Of a DNA stretch of 64,000 nucleotides, positions 8,129-16,287 are shown in pieces. The stretch is taken from NCBI RefSeq assembly GCF_005502745.1, contig NZ_SCNL01000009.1, forward strand, positions 62,001-126,000, in the 5' to 3' direction. Positions within the stretch are counted from its first letter, which is position 1, and every line of letters starts with the position of its first letter. Under the pieces are notes generated by a model. The model was not told where the DNA came from, did no database searches, and saw nothing but the letters and a program-made list of their open reading frames with translations. Position numbers and translations under genes: made by a program. The DNA is from Sphingomonas sp. 3P27F8. GTDB taxonomy: Bacteria; Pseudomonadota; Alphaproteobacteria; Sphingomonadales; Sphingomonadaceae.

Positions 8129-8887
8129 TCACTTGAGGTTGCCGGCATCGGCGACTAGCGCTGCAAACGCCTGCAGCCAGCGCGCGCCAGTGGCTCCGTC
8201 GATGACGCGGTGGTCGCAGGTGAGCGTCACGGTCATCATCCTGGCGACGCCGGGCGCACCATCCACCGGCACCACCCGATCCTCGACCGCGCCAACCGAC
8301 AGGATGGCGCCATGCGGCGGATTCAGGATCGATCCGAAGCTGGACACGCCATACATGCCCAGATTCGATATGCAGAAGCTGCCGCCGTTATATTCGTCGG
8401 GTTTCAGCCGTTTACGTCGCGCTCGATCGGCAAGGTCACGCACCTCAAGGGCGATTTCGCGCGCCGCCTTCGTCTCGGCATCGCGCACGATCGGCGTGAT
8501 AAGCCCACCGGGAATAGCGACCGCCACGGCAACATCGGCATGATGATGCCGGACGATGCCATGCTCGGTGAAGCTGGCATTCACGTCAGGCACCGCGACC
8601 AGCGCCTGCGCAACAGCCGCAATCAAAAGGTCGTTTACGGAAACCTTGCCCGCATCACCGGGGTTATAAGCCGCTCTCGCATCTATCAGCGGCTGCGCCG
8701 CGATATGCGCGACCAGCGGAAAGTGGGGAATGTCGCGCGCCGCCTCGGTCAGCCGTTTCGCCACCACCCGCCGCACGCCATCGAGCGGCGCGAGATCGTA
8801 ACGCCCGCGCGCGATGCCAAGAAGCTCAAGCGCCTCCGCCTTGGGATCGTCCTGCGGCGGAATCGAGATCGGTGCTTGCGTCGCCAT
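8129..8887 (-). CDS. 2-oxo acid dehydrogenase E2 acyltransferase core without lipoyl domain
   Basis: A 252-residue protein that is essentially only the CAT-like catalytic core of a dihydrolipoyl acyltransferase. The active site DHRVIDGA (H226, D230) and the core segments VSVNDLLIAAVAQAL and AVAIPGGLITPIVRDAE are present. There is no lipoyl domain and no convincing peripheral-subunit-binding domain in the about 45 residues before the core. A free lipoyl protein at 3025-3252 would supply the swinging arm. The start at 8887 (MATQAPISIP) is favoured over an upstream frame extending into the divergent promoter. Acyl specificity is unknown. Confidence 0.88.
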   Translation of the reverse strand: MATQAPISIPPQDDPKAEALELLGIARGRYDLAPLDGVRRVVAKRLTEAARDIPHFPLVAHIAAQPLIDARAAYNPGDAGKVSVNDLLIAAVAQALVAVPDVNASFTEHGIVRHHHADVAVAVAIPGGLITPIVRDAETKAAREIALEVRDLADRARRKRLKPDEYNGGSFCISNLGMYGVSSFGSILNPPHGAILSVGAVEDRVVPVDGAPGVARMMTVTLTCDHRVIDGATGARWLQAFAALVADAGNLK

Positions 8888-8940
8888 GACTCTTGCTACA
8901 CAACATTTTGCATCACGCATCAACTTTTTTCGGAGAAGCC

Positions 8941-9945
8941 ATGCGCTGGAGAATTGCCGCCCGCCCAAACGGACGGGCGCTGCGCCTCGATGACTATGAG
9001 CGCGACGAATCCCCCCTCGATCGGAAACCAGCGCCGGGCGAATTGAAAGTCCGGGTGCTCATGCTCTCCTGCGATCCCGCGCAAAAGGGGTGGATGGAGA
9101 ATGCGGGTGGCTATGCGGCGCCGACCGAGATCGGCGACATCATGCCGGCGGGGGGAATCGGGCAGGTGGTCGAAAGCGCGGCGGAGGGCTTTTCGCCGGG
9201 CGACCTCATACAGGGCTCGCTCGGATGGTCACATGAGATGATCGTGCCCGCGAAGGGAATGCGCATCGTTCCGCGCGAACCGGATGCACCGCGCCTCAAC
9301 CTGGGGCTGCTCGGATCGAGCGGGCTCACCGCTTATTTCGGGCTCACCCGCATCGGCGAGCCGCGCGCGGGGGACACACTTGTCATAACGGGCGCAGCCG
9401 GCGCGGTCGGATCAATCGTCGGGCAGCTTGGCAAGATCGCGGGCTGCCGCGTGATCGGCATCGCTGGCGGCCCGGACAAATGCCGCTGGCTGACCGACGA
9501 GCTCGGCTTCGACCATGCGATCGACTACAAGTCGGAGAAGGTGAAGCATCGCATCAAGGAGCTGGCACCAGACGGCATCGACGTTCTGTGGGACAATGTC
9601 GGCGGCCCGATGCTGGACGATCTGATGGCGCGGATCGCGCGCCGCGCACGCATCGTGATCTGCGGCGGTATCGCGCGGTATCAGCAGCAAGGGCGGCCAC
9701 CGGGCCCCGGCAATTATTTCAACATCGTGTTCAAGAGCGCCCGCATGGAGGGTTTCCTGCTGTCCGACTTCCAGGGCGATATGGACATCGGCCGCGATCG
9801 GCTGAGACGCTGGCTCGCAGAAGGACGCATCATCCAGCGCGACGAGGTCGTGGACGGGCTCGAGAACGCGCCTGAAACGCTGATGCGGCTGTTTGCGGGC
9901 GACAATGTGGGCAAGCTCCTCATCAACGTGGCGGAGCCATCGTAA
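8941..9945 (+). CDS. NADP-dependent MDR oxidoreductase (CurA / leukotriene B4 dehydrogenase-like)
   Basis: A 334-residue zinc-free medium-chain dehydrogenase/reductase. It has the LTB4DH/CurA hallmarks: DPAQKGWMENAGGYAAP near the N-terminus, SSGLTAYFGL, ITGAAGAVGSIVGQLGKI for the NADP-binding Rossmann fold, and YFNIVFKSARMEGFL near the C-terminus. Such enzymes reduce the double bond of alpha,beta-unsaturated ketones or aldehydes. GGAGA precedes the ATG at 8941. The gene is divergent from E2 (53 bp apart) and 4 bp ahead of a ferredoxin gene. A paralogue lies at 18104-19120. Confidence 0.9.
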   Translation: MRWRIAARPNGRALRLDDYERDESPLDRKPAPGELKVRVLMLSCDPAQKGWMENAGGYAAPTEIGDIMPAGGIGQVVESAAEGFSPGDLIQGSLGWSHEMIVPAKGMRIVPREPDAPRLNLGLLGSSGLTAYFGLTRIGEPRAGDTLVITGAAGAVGSIVGQLGKIAGCRVIGIAGGPDKCRWLTDELGFDHAIDYKSEKVKHRIKELAPDGIDVLWDNVGGPMLDDLMARIARRARIVICGGIARYQQQGRPPGPGNYFNIVFKSARMEGFLLSDFQGDMDIGRDRLRRWLAEGRIIQRDEVVDGLENAPETLMRLFAGDNVGKLLINVAEPS

Positions 9946-9949
9946 GCAA

Positions 9950-10267
9950 ATGATCGCGATCGAATTCGTCCAGCCGGACGGCACGCGGGACAAGGTGTTC
10001 AGCCGCGAAGGATATACGTTGATGGAGGCCGCCGTCCGCAGCGGCGTGGCTGGCATATTGGCCGAATGCGGCGGCTCGTGCGCGTGCGCGACATGCCATG
10101 TGATCGTTGATCCCGGCTGGACTGAAACCGTCGGGCCGCCGAATTCGATGGAAGAGCAATTGCTCGAAATGCTGGATAACCGGCAAACGGCGTCCCGCCT
10201 CGGCTGCCAGGTGAAACTGAAGCAGGTTTTCGACGGGCTGGTAGTTCGGGTGCCGGCGATCGATTGA
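9950..10267 (+). CDS. [2Fe-2S] ferredoxin (adrenodoxin/putidaredoxin type)
   Basis: A 105-residue vertebrate-type [2Fe-2S] ferredoxin. The cluster ligands are in ECGGSCACATCHV (C-x5-C-x2-C, with one extra Cys) plus the distant LGCQV cysteine. This class carries electrons from an NAD(P)H ferredoxin reductase to cytochrome P450s or other oxygenases. It starts 4 bp after the oxidoreductase stop and is co-transcribed with it. No ferredoxin reductase is encoded in the window; the nearest P450 is the CYP153 at 56938-58179. Confidence 0.93.
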   Translation: MIAIEFVQPDGTRDKVFSREGYTLMEAAVRSGVAGILAECGGSCACATCHVIVDPGWTETVGPPNSMEEQLLEMLDNRQTASRLGCQVKLKQVFDGLVVRVPAID

Positions 10268-10316
10268 CAGAGCGTGGTGCGTCGCTCCCCACGCGCAACG
10301 CGCGGGGAGCGATATC

Positions 10317-11072
10317 TCAGAACTGCACGCGTTTTGTGTAGCCGCCATCGATCACCACATTGGTCCCGGTCGTGTAAGACGACGCGGGGCTGGCGAGGAA
10401 AACGACCGTTCGCGCCACCTCTTCCGCACCGCCGAACCGGCCAAGCGCCATCTGCGCCTCGGTCGACTTGTAGAAGTCCGGCATGCCCGCTTCGATCTTC
10501 GACCAGTTGCCGCCATCGAACCTGATCGGGCCGGGCGACACCATGTTCACGCGGATGCCCTTCGGCCCCCATGCCTGGCTCAGCTGCTTGCCGTAAGTGA
10601 TAAGCGCAGCCTTCAGCGCATTGAACGCCTGCGGCTGGATGAACGTTTCGAACGCGGCCGTGCTCGACATCAGGATGACCGATCCCGTGCCCGACTTTTC
10701 CAGATAGGGCTCGAGCGTCTGGCAACCTTCGACCGCGCCCTTCAGATCATATTGGAAGGTCATGTCCCAGTCACCCGTTCCGCCGGCGCCGGACGAGCTG
10801 ACGTTGTGGACGAAGATATCCACGCCGCCCAGCGCCTCGGCGGCCTTCTTCAGCCAGTCGAGATAGCCGCCGGATGCCATGTCCAGGCTGTCCCCGATCA
10901 CCTTGCCACCATGCTTCTCAAGCGCGGCCCTGGCCTCCGCCACCTGGGCTGCATCGCGCGAGAAGAAAGCGACATCGGCGCCCTCCGCCGCAAAGATTTC
11001 CAGTGCGGCGCGGCCAAGCCCACGGCTGCCACCGGACAGGATCACCTTCTTGCCTTTAAGTCCGAGGTCCAT
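10317..11072 (-). CDS. SDR-family protein with catalytic Tyr replaced by Phe
   Basis: A 251-residue classical SDR fold: MDLGLKGKKVILSGGSRGLG cofactor loop, VHNVSSSG in place of the usual NNAG, S137, and a C-terminal GTNVVIDGGYT. The active-site motif YxxxK is F150-N-A-L-K154, so the proton-donating tyrosine is absent while the lysine remains. It may bind NAD(P) with altered or no dehydrogenase activity. ATG at 11072 was chosen because GGGAGA lies 6 bp upstream; ATG at 11078 is too close to it. First of two related SDRs beginning MDLGL; the other is at 19998-20786. Last gene of the ligase-SDR-VOC-ThuA-SDR run. Confidence 0.87.
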   Translation of the reverse strand: MDLGLKGKKVILSGGSRGLGRAALEIFAAEGADVAFFSRDAAQVAEARAALEKHGGKVIGDSLDMASGGYLDWLKKAAEALGGVDIFVHNVSSSGAGGTGDWDMTFQYDLKGAVEGCQTLEPYLEKSGTGSVILMSSTAAFETFIQPQAFNALKAALITYGKQLSQAWGPKGIRVNMVSPGPIRFDGGNWSKIEAGMPDFYKSTEAQMALGRFGGAEEVARTVVFLASPASSYTTGTNVVIDGGYTKRVQF

Positions 11073-11074
11073 GC

Positions 11075-11857
11075 TCATTCTCCCTTCATGCGTTGGATGG
11101 CCGGCGCCTTCGCCCAATCGAGCCCGCGCCGCAGCAGCTCGTAATAAACGTCAAGTTCCCAGGAGCAGCGATCGACGGTGGGCCACCAGTCGCTCAGCGG
11201 CTGAAGATCATAATGCCCCCGGCAATGGCCCAGCGCGTTGTAGAGCACCGCGCCATCGCCGAGCGGGCGAAGATAGACGACCGGATGTCGTGCCCTGGCC
11301 CAGGTCGAATCCACGAAGCCGGGCGTCTCGCCGCCAAATTCGGTATCGAGCAGGACATGCAGATCAGCGCGCGGACGGCTGAGATATAGTTCGTCGGTCG
11401 TCTCGAATGGTTCGATCCCGGCGGAAACCGGATGCGTCGCATCGGCTATCTCGATCCTGAACGGCTCGATCGGCGGATGCGAGGCGAAGGCGGACCCGAG
11501 CGTTTCCATGAAATGCGGCGCCCAATCCGGTGTATCGACCAGGCCGTTTTCCAGGAAGCGCAGAATGGAGTTGGTGCCGTGCAGCGCATAATATCGGCCG
11601 CCCCCAGCGACAAAGGCGCGGATCGCTTCCTGCGCTTGCAGGCTCGGCGTGACATCGCAGGTGTAGCTGACCAGCAGGTCGCACGCCGCGATCGCCTCCA
11701 CACATTCGAAATCCTCGAACACGCGCGTTCGCACCCGTTCGTCTTCGGCAAGCAGCTTGAGGAGCTCCAGCCGGGCGAAATCGATGTCATGGTATTTGCC
11801 GCCTGCGATCAGCACGCAATCGATGCGCCGCTGGTCAGGCTTCTGTTCCTCGGCCAT
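11075..11857 (-). CDS. ThuA-like domain protein
   Basis: A 260-residue protein of the ThuA fold (class I glutamine amidotransferase-like): CVLIAGGKYHDIDFARLELL at the start, LVSYTCDVTPS, AGGGRYYALHGTN and a late GAVLYNALGHCRGHYD segment. ThuA proteins are known from sugar utilisation loci, and the family is also found in aromatic and terpenoid clusters without a defined role. The start overlaps the VOC stop by one base (TAATG at 11857), so translation is coupled. No Cys-His-Glu amidotransferase triad is obvious. Function in this operon is unknown. Confidence 0.8.
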   Translation of the reverse strand: MAEEQKPDQRRIDCVLIAGGKYHDIDFARLELLKLLAEDERVRTRVFEDFECVEAIAACDLLVSYTCDVTPSLQAQEAIRAFVAGGGRYYALHGTNSILRFLENGLVDTPDWAPHFMETLGSAFASHPPIEPFRIEIADATHPVSAGIEPFETTDELYLSRPRADLHVLLDTEFGGETPGFVDSTWARARHPVVYLRPLGDGAVLYNALGHCRGHYDLQPLSDWWPTVDRCSWELDVYYELLRRGLDWAKAPAIQRMKGE

Positions 11858-12414
11858 TATCGCCCCCTTACCGGATCGGTGCCATCCCAATCACGATGCG
11901 CCGCGCGCATCATGGCAAAACCCTGCTTTCCGGCCTCGCCGATCTGAAGATATTCCATCACCGTGCCAGGGCCGCCGCCCGTATCGACATAGATCACGGC
12001 CCCGATGCCGCCGGGAAGCGTGCCTTCCTGAACCACCACGCCGCCCTGCTGCGCAACACGCCGGCGTGCCTCGTCGATATCATCGACCAGTACGCACATA
12101 TGCTGGACGCCCTCACGGCCCTGCGCGCGCCATTCGGTGTACATCGATGGCGCGTCATTGTGCTGCCGGATCAGCTCGATCTGGATGTCGCCGAGATAAC
12201 CGAGCGCCATCGAGAAATCGATATCGCTAGGCTGGCCGCGGAACTTCACATCCTCCAGCCTCACATGATGGTTCTCGAAGAACGGCCCGGCACCGAGCGA
12301 CACCCAATGCGCCAGCGCCGCATCATAGTCCGCCGGGCAATAGGATAGCTGCATCACCGGCCCGAGCGCAGCGACGCTGTCGCCCACACCCGGCCCTTCG
12401 CGCAGGTCGCTCAT
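11857..12414 (-). CDS. VOC superfamily protein (glyoxalase_4 type)
   Basis: A 185-residue protein with two betaalphabetabetabeta modules: MQLSYCPADYDAALAHWVSL and GAGPFFEN in the first, VQHMCVLVDDIDEARRRV and PGTVMEYLQIGE in the second. The pattern resembles methylmalonyl-CoA epimerase-like glyoxalase_4 proteins. Candidate metal ligands are Q22, E in IELI, H in VQHM and E in VMEYL. It might isomerise or hydrate a pathway intermediate; a ring-cleaving dioxygenase role is less likely because the two-His pattern is not there. ATGA overlap (12411-12414) with the upstream SDR stop. Confidence 0.82.
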   Translation of the reverse strand: MSDLREGPGVGDSVAALGPVMQLSYCPADYDAALAHWVSLGAGPFFENHHVRLEDVKFRGQPSDIDFSMALGYLGDIQIELIRQHNDAPSMYTEWRAQGREGVQHMCVLVDDIDEARRRVAQQGGVVVQEGTLPGGIGAVIYVDTGGGPGTVMEYLQIGEAGKQGFAMMRAAHRDWDGTDPVRGR

Positions 12415-13208
12415 TGCGCGGCCTGCATCGCTGCCATTACCGACGCCTGGATTTCGTGCTTCCACGGATTGCGACGGAGCGTGAGCCCGCCGTTCACCTG
12501 AAGGTTCTGCCCGGTCATGAAGCACTCGTCGGAGGAGAGCCAAACGGCCGCTGCGGCGATATCGTCGGAAGTGCCGACGCGCCCCAGCGGATAGCTTGGC
12601 ACGAACGCTTCCCACAGCCCGGGCGTCTTGCCGTTCGCCGCCGTCATCGGCGTTTCCGTGAGGCCGGGAGAGATCGAATTCGCCTTGATCCCGCGATCGC
12701 CGAACTCGTTGGCGATACAGCGGATGACGTGATCGGTCCCCGCCTTCGTCCCCATGTAGGCCGCGTGATCGTTGAGCATGATCGTTGCGGTGGCGGAGGA
12801 AATCTGGATCAGCGAGCCACCATTCCCCATCGCCTCGATCATCGACTGGAAGAACAGAAAAGGCCCTTTGAACTGGAGGTCGCCGATCTGTTGCAACTCC
12901 TCCGCGGTTGTTTCCAGGAACGGTTTCAGCAAGCCCCAGCCGGAGGCGTTGATCGCGATATCTACGCCGCCCATCTGCTCAACCGCGGATTTAGCCAGCG
13001 CGTCATTGTCGGCCTTGCTGGTGATGTCGCAGGTCGCCATGAACGCCTTGCCCGGATGCGCGGCGACGAACTGCTCGAGGAATTCTTTCTTCCGCCCGGC
13101 GACCAGCACGCTGGCACCCTCGGCGATCAGGCGGTGGCCGATCACCTGCCCCATATTGTCCTTGCCGGCGGCGCCGAGCACGACCGCGCGCTTGCCCTGA
13201 AGCCTCAT
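12411..13208 (-). CDS. SDR-family oxidoreductase
   Basis: A 265-residue classical SDR with intact catalytic residues: MRLQGKRAVVLGAAGKDNMG for the nucleotide loop (enoyl-reductase-like spacing), INASGWG in the NNAG position, QISSATATI and YMGTK (YxxxK). The ending NPWKHEIQASV is an unusual C-terminal extension. It is likely an NAD(P)-dependent alcohol dehydrogenase acting on a ring or beta-hydroxy intermediate. Coupled to the VOC gene downstream by ATGA and 19 bp after the acyl-CoA synthetase gene, with which it probably forms one operon. Confidence 0.9.
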   Translation of the reverse strand: MRLQGKRAVVLGAAGKDNMGQVIGHRLIAEGASVLVAGRKKEFLEQFVAAHPGKAFMATCDITSKADNDALAKSAVEQMGGVDIAINASGWGLLKPFLETTAEELQQIGDLQFKGPFLFFQSMIEAMGNGGSLIQISSATATIMLNDHAAYMGTKAGTDHVIRCIANEFGDRGIKANSISPGLTETPMTAANGKTPGLWEAFVPSYPLGRVGTSDDIAAAAVWLSSDECFMTGQNLQVNGGLTLRRNPWKHEIQASVMAAMQAAQ

Positions 13209-13227
13209 TATCCCTCTCCTCTCGATA

Positions 13228-14772
13228 TTATCCGATCGTGCGATCGGACGGCCAGAACGGCCGACGCAACTCGCGCTTGTTGACCTTTCCCATCGCGTTG
13301 CGCCCGACGCTGTCCACCAGATCGATGCTGCGCGGGCGCTTGTAACCGGCCAGCTTTTCGCGGGCGAAGGCGAACAGCTCGTCGCTCGTAACCGCGCTGC
13401 CTGGCTTCATGACCACTAGTGCCTTGACCTCCTCGCCCATATCGGCGCTGGGCACACCGACCACCGCCACATCCTCGACACCGGGATGGGCGATCAGCAC
13501 CTGTTCGATCTCGGCGGGGTAGATGTTGACGCCGCCGGAAACGATCATGTCGGACGAACGGTCGGTGATGAACACATAGCCTTCGTCATCGACATAGCCG
13601 ATCTCGCCAAGCGTAAAGACACCGGGCGCGATGTGCGCGGCAGCGGTTTTCTCGGGATCGTTGTGATAGATGATGCCGCGCCCGGTGGGATCGCGGAAAT
13701 AGAGCTGGCCGATCTGGTTCGGGCCGAGCTGTTCACCATCCTCGCCGATCACCACCATCTCGAACGGCGGCATCGCTTTCCCGACCGAACCGGGTTTGCG
13801 CAGCCATTCTTCCGACGAGATCATGTTGGTCGATCCCGCCTCCGTCGCACCATAGGCTTCGAGCAGGACCGGCCCCCACCAAGCGATCATCGCATGCTTC
13901 ACATCGACGGGGCACGCCGCCCCGGTGTGCGACACCAGCTTGAGGCTGGAAACATCATATCGCCCCCGCACTTCCGCAGGCAGCGCCAGCAGACGCTGAA
14001 AATGCGTCGGCACCATCACGGAAGTCGCGACGCCGTATCGCTCGATATTGACCAGGATCTGCTCCGCATCGAACCTCGGCATCACGACCAGAGGTCGTCC
14101 GCCACCCAATTGACGCATCGAGCCGAGCGGCCCGGTATGGTAGTTCGGGCCAACGAGAATCCCCGGCCCCGGCGCCCCCGCTGCAACCTGTTCCTCCAGC
14201 ACGGCGAACAGCCGCGCAACATCATCCTCGCGCGGGAACATGTTGGGGGGCGTCTCCGTGCCCTTTGGGCGGCCGGTCGTGCCCGAGGTGTAATGCATGT
14301 ACGGCAAAGGCCGCATGTGCGTGGGCGGCTCCGCACCGCTCGCGCCCGCCAGCCACTCGTCCCATGAGTGCAGGCCCGCGATCTCGCCGCAGCGCCAGCC
14401 AATCACCCGTTCGATGCCCACCGCCTTCGCCGCAGCGAGCCCCGCCTCGGCGGTCTCCGGCCCGACGAACAGAAGCCGTGCGCCGCTGTCCTTCAGGATA
14501 TAGGCGAGTTCTTCGGCGGTGAGGTGGAAGTTCGCCGGCACGCCCGATACACCCGCGTGAAGCAGCGCCAGATAAGCCAGCGCCATCTCGGTCGAATTAT
14601 GCGCAAAGACCGCGGCGCGTGGTGGCCCTGCACCGAAATCTTCGCCAAGCAGCGCGTTGGTCGCGCGGTTCATGATCGGGTCCAGCGCGGCCCAGGTCAG
14701 CGTCATCCGGCCGTCGGTCACGGCCATCGCATTGCCCTGAATTTTGGCGCGGTTTGCGGCGGCAAGCGACAT
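13228..14772 (-). CDS. AMP-dependent acyl-CoA synthetase / ligase
   Basis: A 514-residue member of the ANL adenylating family. It has the P-loop YTSGTTGRPKGT, the A5-like EAYGATEAG, EIGYVDDEGYVFITDRSSDMI and the catalytic lysine near the end in GRNAMGKVNKREL. It activates a carboxylate with ATP and ligates it to CoA, presumably the first committed step of the pathway. The start at 14772 is supported by AGGAGA. It follows the MFS transporter gene by 11 bp on the same strand, which links uptake with activation. Confidence 0.92.
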   Translation of the reverse strand: MSLAAANRAKIQGNAMAVTDGRMTLTWAALDPIMNRATNALLGEDFGAGPPRAAVFAHNSTEMALAYLALLHAGVSGVPANFHLTAEELAYILKDSGARLLFVGPETAEAGLAAAKAVGIERVIGWRCGEIAGLHSWDEWLAGASGAEPPTHMRPLPYMHYTSGTTGRPKGTETPPNMFPREDDVARLFAVLEEQVAAGAPGPGILVGPNYHTGPLGSMRQLGGGRPLVVMPRFDAEQILVNIERYGVATSVMVPTHFQRLLALPAEVRGRYDVSSLKLVSHTGAACPVDVKHAMIAWWGPVLLEAYGATEAGSTNMISSEEWLRKPGSVGKAMPPFEMVVIGEDGEQLGPNQIGQLYFRDPTGRGIIYHNDPEKTAAAHIAPGVFTLGEIGYVDDEGYVFITDRSSDMIVSGGVNIYPAEIEQVLIAHPGVEDVAVVGVPSADMGEEVKALVVMKPGSAVTSDELFAFAREKLAGYKRPRSIDLVDSVGRNAMGKVNKRELRRPFWPSDRTIG

Positions 14773-14783
14773 TTTCTCTCCTG

Positions 14784-16148
14784 TCAGGCGGCGCGCCACG
14801 CCTCGGCCTGGCCGAGCGCGGTGCGGAAATGTGAAAGGCAGCGCCAGATGCAGAAGGCGCCGATCGGATAATTTACCGCAGCCATCAGCGCGAGCGTGCC
14901 GCCAAGCGACTGGCCGTGGAAAACCTGATCGCTGATGAGCCCGCCCAGCAGCGGCCCGAACGAATAACTGAGGAAATTCACGATCACGAAGTAGAGCGCC
15001 ATCACCTGCCCGCGCAGCTCATTCGGCACGATCAACTGCAACGCCGCCGCGCCCAGCCCGTTGGGCCAGCCCATGAAGAATACCGCCGCCGCGACGAGTG
15101 TCATCGCCAGCGCGTAACCTGGCACGAGGAACGCGGCGACACCCAGCGGGATCAGCAACAGTGTAGCGCCGAGCACGAGCCGCAGCGTCGCATCGGTGCG
15201 CCCGAGGCGCATCATCCGCGCGGCGACCTCGCCGGCAAAGATTCCCCCGCTGGTCCCCAGCAGCAACGCGATGAGACCGAAGGTGAAACCGACCTGCGCG
15301 CGGCCCGCACCATGTTCGCGCAGGAAGAACTCCACGACCCAATAAAACAAGGCCCAGCCCTGCATCGCCAGCGCGGTGAAGCCAATGAAGTGATAGGCGA
15401 GAAACCGGCGGCGTCCGGCGAAGAACCGCGCCGCCTCCGCCACCGTCATTCCGGCGGCATCCGTCTTGAGCCGTCCGCTTCGCAGCGGTGATTTGATCGT
15501 CAACGTCGCGACGGACAACAACAAGCCGGGCGCACCGACTATGACGAACATCGCCTGCCACGATCGCATCTGGCCAAACACGGGCAGCGCGATGTGCGGC
15601 AGCGCCTCCAGATGGCTCACGATCGCGCCGCCCAACAGATTCGCAAGCCCGAGGCCGATGAACGGCGCAGCGCCGAATATTCCCATCGCCAGCGGCAGCC
15701 GCGAGCGATCGAAATAATCAGATAACATCGATATCGCGGCAGGAGACAGCGTGGCTTCGCCCACCCCGACGGTCGCACGCGCCACGAATAGATGCGTGAA
15801 CTTCGTGGCAAACCCGCAGGCCATCGTGGCCAGGCTCCAGAAGAAGATACCCAGCCCGATGATCCTGCGGCGATTCGCCCGATCCGCCAGCCATGCCATC
15901 GGGATCGTCAGGACCGTATAGAAACAGGTGAAGGCCAGCCCGCCCAGCAGGCCCATCATCGTGTCGCTGATGCCGAGATCGCGCTTCATCGGCCCGATCA
16001 TCACCGACAGGATCTGCCGGTCGATAACCGATACGGTTGAGGCCAGCGTCAGAAAGCCGCAGACATACCACCGGTGAAAGACGGTGCCCTGCGAACCATG
16101 CGCCGATATTGCCGCAACATCGGCGCCCGGAAGGACGACGACGCTCAC
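14784..16148 (-). CDS. MFS transporter, spinster-like family
   Basis: A 454-residue, 12-helix major facilitator. It has the family motif ADRANRRRIIG in the 2-3 loop, VIDRQILSVMIGPMKRDLG in helix 1 and RATVGVGEATLSPAA in helix 4, the pattern of the spinster-like branch that is expanded in sphingomonads and often linked to catabolic genes. It probably imports the pathway substrate across the inner membrane. It heads the transporter-ligase-SDR-VOC-ThuA-SDR run. The 139 bp to the Rieske gene upstream shows no clear promoter match. Confidence 0.9.
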   Translation of the reverse strand: MSVVVLPGADVAAISAHGSQGTVFHRWYVCGFLTLASTVSVIDRQILSVMIGPMKRDLGISDTMMGLLGGLAFTCFYTVLTIPMAWLADRANRRRIIGLGIFFWSLATMACGFATKFTHLFVARATVGVGEATLSPAAISMLSDYFDRSRLPLAMGIFGAAPFIGLGLANLLGGAIVSHLEALPHIALPVFGQMRSWQAMFVIVGAPGLLLSVATLTIKSPLRSGRLKTDAAGMTVAEAARFFAGRRRFLAYHFIGFTALAMQGWALFYWVVEFFLREHGAGRAQVGFTFGLIALLLGTSGGIFAGEVAARMMRLGRTDATLRLVLGATLLLIPLGVAAFLVPGYALAMTLVAAAVFFMGWPNGLGAAALQLIVPNELRGQVMALYFVIVNFLSYSFGPLLGGLISDQVFHGQSLGGTLALMAAVNYPIGAFCIWRCLSHFRTALGQAEAWRAA

Positions 16149-16287
16149 CGATGCGATCCCGCGGTGGCGGAACGGGAAAGCAGGCAGATAATCACGAACT
16201 CACGCCCTCCTCTCGCCCGGATGCATCAAATCATCCGGCGACCCGCGGTGCGCGTCGCCGGTGTCTGGCGTTTCGAAATCGCCCGCG

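Noticed and set aside
11857..12414. VOC protein as the missing ring-cleavage extradiol dioxygenase
   Set aside because: It lacks the His-His-Glu iron set and the length of type I extradiol enzymes and looks like a glyoxalase_4 isomerase.
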